39,950 nt of DNA from an uncultured Oscillospiraceae bacterium (GTDB taxonomy: Bacteria > Bacillota > Clostridia > Oscillospirales > Oscillospiraceae), in contig CALXDC010000096.1 of the NCBI GenBank assembly GCA_944386975.1, forward strand, positions 1-39,950, read 5' to 3'. The notes under the pieces were generated by a model, which was not told where the DNA came from, did not search any database, and saw nothing but the letters and a program-made list of their open reading frames with translations. Below, piece after piece: positions 16,999 through 23,052 of the stretch; the first letter of the stretch is position 1; the number at the start of each line of letters is the position of its first letter. The position numbers were made by a program, and so were the translations under genes.

Positions 16999-17763
16999 CT
17001 ACACCTCCAGCTCCGCCAACAGACCCTGATTCGTCTTGTTGCATACCCACACGCTGCTGCGCTGGAGAATGGGCAGGGCCGTCCCCTGGAGGGTGGAAGC
17101 CACGCCGCCAGCCTCAGTGACAATGAGGCTTCCGGCGGCGTAGTCCCAGGGACTGAGACTATACTCAAAAAACAGCTCCGCCCGGCCGCAGGCCACATAG
17201 CATAGATCCTGAGCCGCCGCGCCGAAACGGCGGAAATCGCAGCTGCGGCGGAGCAGCTGGGTGGTCAGGGACATGGAGGGGTCAATGTACTCCCGCTTGT
17301 AGATGGCGGTTCCCATGATGAAGATGCCCTCGCCGAGAGGCTTGTCGCTGACGTGGATAGGCTGGCCGTTGAGGAAGGCCCCCGCCTCCCGCTGGGCGGA
17401 GAACAGCTCCTCCCGGTAGGGGTCGTACACCACGCCGTACTCCACCTGTCCGTCCCTGGCCAGGGCGATGGAGATGCTGCTCTGACGGAAGCCCCGGACA
17501 AAGTTGGTGGTACCGTCGATAGGGTCCACGATGAATACCCACCCCTTGGAGGGGTCCCCCTGGAGAGCCTCTTCCTCTCCGAAAAACACGGCGTCCGGCA
17601 CCAGCGCCAGCAGCTTCTCCTTTAAAAAGGCCTCCACCGCCACGTCGTACTCCGTCACCAGATCGGCAGCGGAGGTCTTGATGTGGGTTTTGGCTGCGAT
17701 ATCCCCGGCGGAGCGGACAATCTTTCCCGCCTCCCGGGCAATTTCGGAAATGGCATATAGCAT
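16999..17763 (-). CDS. Inositol monophosphatase family protein (SuhB/HisN/CysQ-like)
   Basis: A metal-dependent sugar/nucleotide phosphatase of 254 aa. The magnesium-binding motifs are clear: GEEE at 62-65, DPIDGTTNF at 80-88 and WDYAAGSLIVTEAGG near the C terminus. The family covers inositol monophosphatase, fructose-1,6-bisphosphatase and 3'-phosphoadenosine phosphatase activities, and the substrate cannot be told from sequence alone. The start at 17763 (MLYAISEIAREAG) has AAGGAGGAG upstream; the frame extends to 17796 but without support. It lies 14 nt after the 54-aa gene and shares its promoter. Confidence 0.92.
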   Translation of the reverse strand: MLYAISEIAREAGKIVRSAGDIAAKTHIKTSAADLVTEYDVAVEAFLKEKLLALVPDAVFFGEEEALQGDPSKGWVFIVDPIDGTTNFVRGFRQSSISIALARDGQVEYGVVYDPYREELFSAQREAGAFLNGQPIHVSDKPLGEGIFIMGTAIYKREYIDPSMSLTTQLLRRSCDFRRFGAAAQDLCYVACGRAELFFEYSLSPWDYAAGSLIVTEAGGVASTLQGTALPILQRSSVWVCNKTNQGLLAELEV

Positions 17764-17777
17764 GAGGTACTCCTCCT

Positions 17778-17942
17778 TCAGGACAGTAACGTCCACTCGA
17801 AATTTTCAAACAACAGGCGGCTGCCCGCATCCGTGCCCTCCGGCAGCAGGAACATGGCCACCTGGTTCTCCACCCCCGTGTCGGAGACCATGTAGGCGTA
17901 ATCCCCGTTGATGGTGGTGACGGTGTAATATGTGGGCTCCAT
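17778..17942 (-). CDS. Small protein of 54 aa, function unknown
   Basis: The frame starts MEPTYYTVTTINGDYAYMVS and ends FENFEWTLLS. It has a GAGGAGG ribosome-binding site 8 nt before its ATG, a well-formed promoter, and is followed at 14 nt by the inositol-monophosphatase gene, so it is very likely translated. There is no signal peptide or membrane segment; the sequence looks like a small beta-rich acidic protein (EGTDAG ... LLFENFEW). I do not recognise the family. Cotranscription hints at a role near the phosphatase, but that is inference only. Confidence 0.75.
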   Translation of the reverse strand: MEPTYYTVTTINGDYAYMVSDTGVENQVAMFLLPEGTDAGSRLLFENFEWTLLS

Positions 17943-17968
17943 AGAGCGCCTCCTCTCCCGTTTTTTAC

Positions 17969-17997
17969 AGGATAGCATATTTTTAAAAAAAGCACAA
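17969..17997 (-). promoter_or_regulatory. Candidate promoter of the 54-aa gene/phosphatase operon
   Basis: On the minus strand TTGTGC (17992-17997) and TATCCT (17969-17974) are 17 nt apart. It is divergent from the perR promoter only 9 nt away, so the two could influence each other. Confidence 0.6.
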
Positions 17998-18005
17998 GAA
18001 AGGGG

Positions 18006-18034
18006 TTGACAAAAGGGAATCCATATAGTATATT
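18006..18034 (+). promoter_or_regulatory. Strong candidate promoter of the PerR-like gene
   Basis: A perfect -35 TTGACA (18006-18011), 17 nt spacer and TATATT (18029-18034). Confidence 0.85.
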
Positions 18035-18035
18035 T

Positions 18036-18058
18036 TTATCAGGAACCAGTCCTAATAA
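18036..18058 (+). promoter_or_regulatory. Candidate operator: inverted repeat downstream of -10
   Basis: TTATCAGGA (18036-18044) and TCCTAATAA (18050-18058) form an inverted repeat with one mismatch around a 5-nt centre. It covers the expected transcription start, the typical place for repression by a Fur/PerR protein. The TTAT...ATAA ends recall PerR boxes, but the middle does not match the Bacillus PerR box TTATAATNATTATAA. Confidence 0.55.
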
Positions 18059-18068
18059 GGAGGCTGCA

Positions 18069-18482
18069 ATGACTGCAAAGCGAAGGACCCCTCAGAAGGG
18101 GATCATCCTGGATACGCTGTGCAGGATGGGCAGTCACCCCACGGCGGGGGAGCTCTATGAGGAGATCCACCGCAGCCATCCCAGCATCAGCCGCTCCACG
18201 GTGTACCGTGTGTTGGGGCAGATGGAGGAGGACGGCCTGGTGATGCGGGTGTGTTTGATGGGCTCGGACGACCGGTTTGACGGAAACGTCCGACAACATA
18301 ACCACATTCGCTGCCGCCGCTGCGGCGCGGTGGCGGACATCCCCTGGGTGGAGGTGGCGTCCCCCTGTGAGACGGCGGGCTACCTCATCACCGGCTACAC
18401 GGTGGAATACACCGGAATCTGCCCCGCCTGTCAGGCGGAAGAGGAACAGGATAGACGTGCCCAAAAGGCAGTTGTATCATAA
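18069..18482 (+). CDS. perR: Fur-family regulator, PerR-like
   Basis: A 137-aa winged-helix repressor of the Fur family. The five ligands of the PerR regulatory metal site are all present at matching places: His23 ([11 protein letters not shown]), Asp71 (DDRFDG), His77 and His79 (RQHNHIRC) and Asp90 (VADI). The structural zinc site has both CxxC pairs, Cys82/85 and Cys118/121. The recognition helix is around [12 protein letters not shown]. PerR senses peroxide by metal-catalysed oxidation of the histidines and derepresses defence genes. The ATG at 18069 has AAGGAGG; an upstream ATG-less extension would start inside the promoter. A candidate autoregulatory operator lies just upstream, and rubrerythrin, a typical PerR target, follows after 52 nt. 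Confidence 0.88.
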   Translation: MTAKRRTPQKGIILDTLCRMGSHPTAGELYEEIHRSHPSISRSTVYRVLGQMEEDGLVMRVCLMGSDDRFDGNVRQHNHIRCRRCGAVADIPWVEVASPCETAGYLITGYTVEYTGICPACQAEEEQDRRAQKAVVS

Positions 18483-18534
18483 GAGAAGTGACATCAATAC
18501 CAAAAAATCATTGATTGAAAAGGAGATTACGACT

Positions 18535-19104
18535 ATGAAAAAGTGGGTTTGCCCTGTGTGCGGCTATGTGCATGAAGGTGATGTCCCCCCCGAGTTCTGC
18601 CCCCAGTGCAAGGTGCCCGGCTCCCGTTTCACTGAGCAGAAGGCTGAGATGACCTGGGCCGCCGAGCATGTGGTGGGCGTGGGCAAGGTGTTCGGCGCCG
18701 ATGTGCCCGCCGAGGTCCAGAAGGAGATCATCGACGGTCTCAACGCCAACTTCACCGGTGAGTGCACCGAGGTGGGCATGTACCTGGCCATGGCCCGTGT
18801 GGCTCATCGCGAGGGCTATCCTGAGATCGGCGAGTACTGGCGCCGTGCTGCCCTGGAGGAGGCTGAGCACGCTGCCAAGTTTGCTGAGCTGCTGGGCGAC
18901 GTGGTGACCGACTCCACCAAGAAGAATCTGGAGATGCGTGTCGAGGCCGAGAACGGCGCCACTCTGGGCAAGTTCGAGCTGGCCAAGCTGGCCAAGCAGT
19001 ACAACCTGGACGCCATCCACGACACCGTGCATGAGATGGCTCGCGACGAGGCCCGTCACGGCAAGGCTTTCGCCGGCCTGCTGAAGCGTTACTTCAACGC
19101 CTAA
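18535..19104 (+). CDS. rbr: Reverse rubrerythrin (N-terminal rubredoxin domain)
   Basis: This 189-aa protein carries a rubredoxin-like FeCys4 knuckle at the N terminus (CPVCGY at 6-11 and CPQCK at about 22-26), followed by a diiron four-helix domain with the ligands in [33 protein letters not shown], and the second-half motifs EAENGA and [11 protein letters not shown]. The domain order is the reverse of classical rubrerythrin, the arrangement of clostridial enzymes that reduce hydrogen peroxide and oxygen with NADH-derived electrons. The ATG at 18535 follows AAAAGGAG. The 52-nt gap after perR contains an ATCAAT/ATTGAT inverted repeat (18493-18515). T-ending codons suggest high expression. A strong terminator follows. 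Confidence 0.93.
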   Translation: MKKWVCPVCGYVHEGDVPPEFCPQCKVPGSRFTEQKAEMTWAAEHVVGVGKVFGADVPAEVQKEIIDGLNANFTGECTEVGMYLAMARVAHREGYPEIGEYWRRAALEEAEHAAKFAELLGDVVTDSTKKNLEMRVEAENGATLGKFELAKLAKQYNLDAIHDTVHEMARDEARHGKAFAGLLKRYFNA

Positions 19105-19124
19105 TCCAAGTTTGAAAACAGCAG

Positions 19125-19156
19125 AACGCCCCCGGTCCAATTGGACCGGGGGCGTT
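19125..19156 (+). terminator. Terminator after rubrerythrin
   Basis: A fully palindromic stem centred on CCAATTGG (AACGCCCCCGG... with its complement) ends in TTTT on the + strand. Confidence 0.9.
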
Positions 19157-19244
19157 TTCCTGTCTTGGTACTGGGTGGGCCGGGGACTCGGCGTTGGACG
19201 CGCCGCCCTCTGCGGTGATGTACCCTTCTCTGCTTCCGGAAATC

Positions 19245-20258
19245 TTATTTCATCCCGGCGGTGATAATGGCCATCGCATAGACCTCGTCGGCGTTGCAGC
19301 CGCGGCTGAGGTCGTTGATGGGGGCGTTGAGGCCCTGCAGAATTGGACCGTATGCGTCATAGCCTCCCAGACGCTGGGCAATCTTGTAGCCGATGTTGCC
19401 CGCCTCAATGCAGGGGAACACGAAGGTGTTGGCATAGCCCGCCACCTTGCTGCCGGGGAACTTCAGCTGACCCACGGTGGGGCTCACGGCGGCGTCAAAC
19501 TGCATCTCGCCGTCGATGCTCATATCGGGCGCCATCTCCTGGGCGATCTTGGTGGCCGCGGCGCTGAGGGCCACGGTGCCGCCCTTGCCGGAGCCCTTGG
19601 TGGAGAAGCTCAGCATGGCCACCTTGGGCTCGATGCCGAAGAACTTGGCCGTCTTGGCGGACTCCACCGCCACCTCCGCCAGCTTCTGGGCGGCGGATAC
19701 GGTAACGTTACCCTCCTTGTCCAAGCTGTCCTCATAGCTGATGTTGATGGCACAGTCGCCCATGCAGAGCTTCTGCAGAGCCTCGTCGCCGCCCTCCCGG
19801 GTCAGAATAAAGCAGGAGGACACCAGATGGGCGCCGGGCTTGGTCTTGATCAGCTGCAGGGCGGGACGGACCGTATCCGCGGTGGAGTAGGTAGCGCCGC
19901 CCAGCAGTGCGTCGGCCACACCCATCTTCACCAGCATGGTGCCGAAGTAATTGCCCTTCTGCAGCGCCGCCTTGCACTCCTCGGCGGTCATCTTGCCCTT
20001 CCGCAGGGCCACCATGGTCTCCACCATCTCGTCCATCTTCTCGTAGTTGGCGGGATCAATGATGGTGGCCTTGGCAATGTCAAAGCCGTTCTTCTCCGCG
20101 GCGGCCTTCACCTCGTCGGCGTTGCCCACCAGGATCACGTCCATCAAATCCTCCTTCAGAAGACGGGCGGCAGCCTCCTGGATCCGGGCGTCGGGCCCCT
20201 CGGTGAACACAATGGTGCGGCGGTTGGCCTTCAAAATGTTAATGAGAGACGTAAGCAT
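19245..20258 (-). CDS. pta: Phosphate acetyltransferase
   Basis: Pta converts acetyl-CoA and phosphate to acetyl phosphate, the step before acetate kinase in acetate formation. The 337-aa length is that of the short clostridial/Bacillus type without the DRTGG regulatory domain. Motifs include TIVFTEGPDARIQEAA at the N terminus, GMLVKMGVADALLGGATYSTADTVRP-type central region, FSTKGSGKG, DGEMQFDAAVSP, and the C-terminal NTFVFPCIEAGNIGYK and GLNAPINDLSRG. The start at 20258 (MLTSLINILKANRR) has AGGAGG; the open frame reaches 20285 without a second site. Acetate kinase is not in the window. Confidence 0.96.
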   Translation of the reverse strand: MLTSLINILKANRRTIVFTEGPDARIQEAAARLLKEDLMDVILVGNADEVKAAAEKNGFDIAKATIIDPANYEKMDEMVETMVALRKGKMTAEECKAALQKGNYFGTMLVKMGVADALLGGATYSTADTVRPALQLIKTKPGAHLVSSCFILTREGGDEALQKLCMGDCAINISYEDSLDKEGNVTVSAAQKLAEVAVESAKTAKFFGIEPKVAMLSFSTKGSGKGGTVALSAAATKIAQEMAPDMSIDGEMQFDAAVSPTVGQLKFPGSKVAGYANTFVFPCIEAGNIGYKIAQRLGGYDAYGPILQGLNAPINDLSRGCNADEVYAMAIITAGMK

Positions 20259-20317
20259 GTTCTGTTCCTCCTGTATTGGTTTCACTTGTGGAAAAAATCG
20301 GTTCCTGCTTATCTCCT

Positions 20318-20346
20318 ATTGTACTTCACTTTTCCCGCTTCCTCAA
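20318..20346 (-). promoter_or_regulatory. Candidate promoter of pta
   Basis: On the minus strand TTGAGG (20341-20346) and TACAAT (20318-20323) are 17 nt apart. The 341-nt gap between pta and the peptidase gene holds this promoter, the divergent peptidase promoter, and AT-rich DNA with a TGTTG/CAACA hairpin followed by T7 (20446-20469); no gene is seen in it. Confidence 0.7.
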
Positions 20347-20501
20347 CCATATTTCCAAAAAATTTTTCTCCCCTCCGCCACCCGCTCCTTTGGACTCCCC
20401 CGGCGGGGCGGATAGGCGCTCCGTTCACAAATTGTTCAGAAATTTTGTTGAATTTTACAACATTTTTTTATTAAAATTTGAAAATCCACAAAATCTTGGG
20501 G

Positions 20502-20530
20502 TTGACGTTTCCAGAAAAAACGTGTATTAT
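20502..20530 (+). promoter_or_regulatory. Candidate promoter of the LysM/M23 peptidase
   Basis: TTGACG (20502-20507), a 17-nt spacer and TATTAT (20525-20530), with an AT-rich tract upstream that could act as an UP element. Confidence 0.75.
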
Positions 20531-20536
20531 TGCATT

Positions 20537-20552
20537 TGTAACTATTTGTAAC
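20537..20552 (+). promoter_or_regulatory. Direct repeat TGTAAC-N4-TGTAAC (WalR-like)
   Basis: ATTTGTAACT occurs twice in direct succession, giving TGTAAC at 20537-20542 and 20547-20552, just downstream of the -10. The hexamer fits the WalR (YycF) half-site TGTWAH, but the spacing is 4 nt rather than the consensus 5. A short GGGC/GCCC hairpin (about 20562-20576) follows in the leader. Confidence 0.45.
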
Positions 20553-20599
20553 TAATCGAGACGGGCAGCAGCCCGTTGTTTTCTGTGAGAGGTCTTGTG

Positions 20600-22132
20600 A
20601 TGAACGTACGCGAAAAGAGAGACATGCGGCCGCGCCGTTCCAAACGGGCGGCTTTTCCCGAGTCCAATCGTCTCTGGGCCCAGCTGCGGATTTTGTCCCA
20701 TTCCTTGCTGCCGATTCTGGCCACCCTGTGGGCCGACGGCACCGCCCGGCTGCGGCGGAAGCGGAGCGACCTTGCCGCCAAGCTTCGCCCCTTCCTTGAG
20801 AAAGCCCGGGTGCCCGCGCCGGTGTATCTGGCGGGGAGCCTGCTGATTGCCGGCATAGCGGTGTTCACCTCCATGTTCACCCTGGGCACCACCATTGCCT
20901 ACGACGGCACCGCCATCGGCACCGCCAGCGATGCCGACAGCGCCGCACTGGCCATCAGCCAGGTGGAGAGCGAGCTGAGCAATGTACTGGGGGAGGGCGC
21001 CTCCCTGGATATGTCCCGGGTGTCCTACTCCACCGGCCTTGTCAGCCGCCGCAGCGTTATGGACGAGGCGGAGTTGGAGTCCACTCTCAACGACCAGCTG
21101 AATCTGGTGACCTACGCCTACTCCCTCTATGTGGACGGCGAGTGTCTGGGCTCCTCCACCAATAAGGAGGGCCTGGAAGCTCTGCTGGACCAGGTGAAGG
21201 CCCCCTATCTCAACGAGAACACCCAGTCCATCGAATTCCTGGAGGAGGTGGAGATCCGAGAGGGCTATGTGTCCGCCGACTCCATCACCAATCTGGGCGA
21301 CATCGTCCTCAAGCTCAACGAGACCAAGGAGGGCGAAGAGATCTACACCGTGGAGAAGGGCGACACCTGGATTCAGATTGCCAACGATCACGGCCTCACC
21401 TCCAAGGAGCTGGAGGCCCTGAACCCCGGCTTTGACATCAACAAGCTGATGATCGGCGACCAGCTGCTGATCAGCAACGCAGTGCCCTACCTGACCATTC
21501 AGGTCACCCAGTATGAGTACTACGAGGCCCAGATTCCCTATGAGGTGGAGTATATCGACGACAGCTCCATGTGGGAGGGCGACACCAGTGTGGTCACTGA
21601 GGGTGTCTACGGCACCGCCGATACCACCGCCCTGGTGACCTATGTGAACAATGTGGAGACGGAGCGGGAGATCACCATGCAGATCGTCACCTCCGAGCCC
21701 CAGTCCGCCGTGTACAAGCGAGGCACCAAGGAGCGTCCCAGCTGGGCGCCCACCGGCTCCTTCAGCTGGCCTACCAACGGCACCATCACCTCCCGGTACG
21801 GCTATCGCTATATCTTCGGCTCCAGCGACTTCCACACCGGTCTGGATATTGCCAACAGCTACGGCACCAACGTCAACGCCGCCGACGGCGGTATCGTGGT
21901 GAAGGCGGGCTGGTCCGGCAGCTACGGCTACCTGGTGGTGATCGATCATCAGAACGGCTATCAGACCTATTACGCCCACAACTCCAGCCTGCTGGTCAGC
22001 GTAGGGGACAAGGTCTACAAGGGTGAGCACATCGCTGAGATGGGCTCCACCGGCCGTGCCACCGGCAACCACTGCCACTTCGAGGTCCGCTACAACGGCC
22101 AGACCCAGAACCCGCTGAATTACCTGCCGTAA
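20600..22132 (+). CDS. Membrane-anchored LysM-G5-M23 peptidoglycan endopeptidase
   Basis: The 510-aa protein has a basic cytosolic N terminus (about 1-70), one membrane segment (about 73-95), an extracellular linker region, a LysM domain (about 247-293; YTVEKGDTWIQIANDHG to MIGDQLLI), a G5-like domain (about 310-380; VTEGVYGT ... NVETEREIT) and a C-terminal M23 metallopeptidase domain. The zinc site is visible as His and Asp in FHTGLD (near 412) and HCHFEVR near the end. It should cut peptide cross-links in the cell wall. ATG 20600 has GAGAGG upstream; a TTG at 20576 in frame lacks one. The candidate WalR-like repeat upstream would fit control with other wall hydrolases. Confidence 0.92.
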   Translation: MNVREKRDMRPRRSKRAAFPESNRLWAQLRILSHSLLPILATLWADGTARLRRKRSDLAAKLRPFLEKARVPAPVYLAGSLLIAGIAVFTSMFTLGTTIAYDGTAIGTASDADSAALAISQVESELSNVLGEGASLDMSRVSYSTGLVSRRSVMDEAELESTLNDQLNLVTYAYSLYVDGECLGSSTNKEGLEALLDQVKAPYLNENTQSIEFLEEVEIREGYVSADSITNLGDIVLKLNETKEGEEIYTVEKGDTWIQIANDHGLTSKELEALNPGFDINKLMIGDQLLISNAVPYLTIQVTQYEYYEAQIPYEVEYIDDSSMWEGDTSVVTEGVYGTADTTALVTYVNNVETEREITMQIVTSEPQSAVYKRGTKERPSWAPTGSFSWPTNGTITSRYGYRYIFGSSDFHTGLDIANSYGTNVNAADGGIVVKAGWSGSYGYLVVIDHQNGYQTYYAHNSSLLVSVGDKVYKGEHIAEMGSTGRATGNHCHFEVRYNGQTQNPLNYLP

Positions 22133-22192
22133 GCAGACGGAGGGGGTCCCGGTTTTATACGGCCGCGGAACATTGACAGGCTTACAAAACAG

Positions 22193-22220
22193 AGAGGGAG
22201 TACCGGCAGGTACTCCCTCT
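22193..22220 (+). terminator. Hairpin after the M23 peptidase
   Basis: AGAGGGAGTACC pairs with GGTACTCCCTCT over a 4-nt loop. The 3' flank (TCGCTTATAA) is poor in T, so termination strength is uncertain. Confidence 0.6.
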
Positions 22221-22240
22221 TCGCTTATAAAACCCGGAGA

Positions 22241-22267
22241 GAGGAGGACGCCGGCGGCGTCCTCCTC
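22241..22267. terminator. GC-rich hairpin before convergent thioredoxin gene
   Basis: GAGGAGGACGCC (22241-22252) pairs with GGCGTCCTCCTC (22256-22267). It lies 5 nt beyond the thioredoxin stop on the other strand and may protect or end both messages; it lacks a T run. Confidence 0.45.
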
Positions 22268-22272
22268 TTCGT

Positions 22273-22596
22273 TCAAATCCCCTCCGCCTCCAGCGCGGCG
22301 AGAATGTCCTTCTCATCCTGCCCGCCCACCAGGCGGCGGCGCTCCCGGCCCTCCACAATCAGCGCCAGGGTGGGCACGCTCATGATCCGAAACTGCCGCA
22401 CCAGCCCCGGGGCCTGGTCCACATCGCACTGGCAGACCTTGATCCGCCCCGCCTGGCTCTCCGCCAGGGCGTGCACCACCGGTGACAGCATCTGACAGGG
22501 ACCGCACCAGGTGGCGTAAAAATCCAACAGCACCGGCAGATCGCTGTTCTGCACCTCCCGTATGTAGTTGGCGTCGCCCACTTCCATTACAGACAT
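22273..22596 (-). CDS. Thioredoxin
   Basis: A 107-aa protein with the full thioredoxin fold. The active site is Trp30-Cys31-Gly-Pro-Cys34 (FYATWCGPCQML), with the conserved Asp in DVDQAPGL, the cis-proline in MSVPTL and a C-terminal GGQ turn. It reduces protein disulfides and could serve thiol-based peroxide defence together with the rubrerythrin found elsewhere in this window. The ATG at 22596 has GAGGAGG upstream. It carries its own promoter (22660-22688), and its leader contains a GCCC...GGGC hairpin (about 22619-22640). Confidence 0.95.
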   Translation of the reverse strand: MSVMEVGDANYIREVQNSDLPVLLDFYATWCGPCQMLSPVVHALAESQAGRIKVCQCDVDQAPGLVRQFRIMSVPTLALIVEGRERRRLVGGQDEKDILAALEAEGI

Positions 22597-22659
22597 GGCT
22601 GTCCTCCTCTCATTTTGCGCCCCGTTCTCCCGAACAGGGCCTTCGCTCCGATGTTTTGT

Positions 22660-22688
22660 ATTGTACCAGACCGGAGGCTCCTTGCCAA
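22660..22688 (-). promoter_or_regulatory. Candidate promoter of thioredoxin
   Basis: On the minus strand TTGGCA (22683-22688) and TACAAT (22660-22665) are 17 nt apart; TG one base before the -10 makes it an extended type. Confidence 0.75.
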
Positions 22689-22707
22689 GCCCCCGGTCCG
22701 TACCGTC

Positions 22708-22980
22708 TCATCCCAGTACCAGCGCCCACACCAGCCACAAAAGGCCGATGACTCCCGCACCCAGGGCCGCCCAGCATAGGGAGGGCAGGCTTCTCCAGTC
22801 CCGGCGGGCCGCTCCGGCGGTGTAGCTGCGGGCCACCCGGCAGGCCTCCCGAATGAGCTGGTCCGCCGTGACCCCCTCCTGCTGGAACACGTCGTTGCGC
22901 ACAATGAAGATGGCCTGTTCAAACAGACGGGGGTCCGGTGACTCCACCACCACCACCCGCCTGGAAATTCCTTTGACCAA
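22708..22980 (-). CDS. Small protein with C-terminal membrane anchor
   Basis: The product of about 90 aa has a basic N-terminal soluble part (VKGISRRVVVVESPDPRLFEQAIFIVRND, and QQEGVTADQLIREACRVARSY) and one hydrophobic segment at the C terminus (LCWAALGAGVIGLLWLVWALVL), so it is probably a tail-anchored membrane protein facing the cytosol. I do not recognise a family with certainty. The start is uncertain: TTG at 22980 has AAGGAG about 10 nt away, whereas GTG at 22989 is only 1-2 nt from that site. It lies between spoIIE and thioredoxin and has an extended -10 promoter. Confidence 0.7.
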   Translation of the reverse strand: MVKGISRRVVVVESPDPRLFEQAIFIVRNDVFQQEGVTADQLIREACRVARSYTAGAARRDWRSLPSLCWAALGAGVIGLLWLVWALVLG

Positions 22981-23036
22981 GGGCCTCACACTCCTTTTTC
23001 TCAGATTCTAAGGGAAGTATGTCCCCGGGGAAGAAA

Positions 23037-23045
23037 ATTATACCA
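23037..23045 (-). promoter_or_regulatory. Extended -10 promoter candidate for the small membrane protein
   Basis: On the minus strand TGGTATAAT is an extended -10 with a perfect hexamer, just after the spoIIE stop. No good -35 is seen. Confidence 0.45.
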
Positions 23046-23052
23046 GCGCCCC

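Noticed and set aside
22173-22385. 70-codon frame after the M23 peptidase
   Set aside because: It reads through two hairpins and into the antisense of thioredoxin; no ribosome-binding site.
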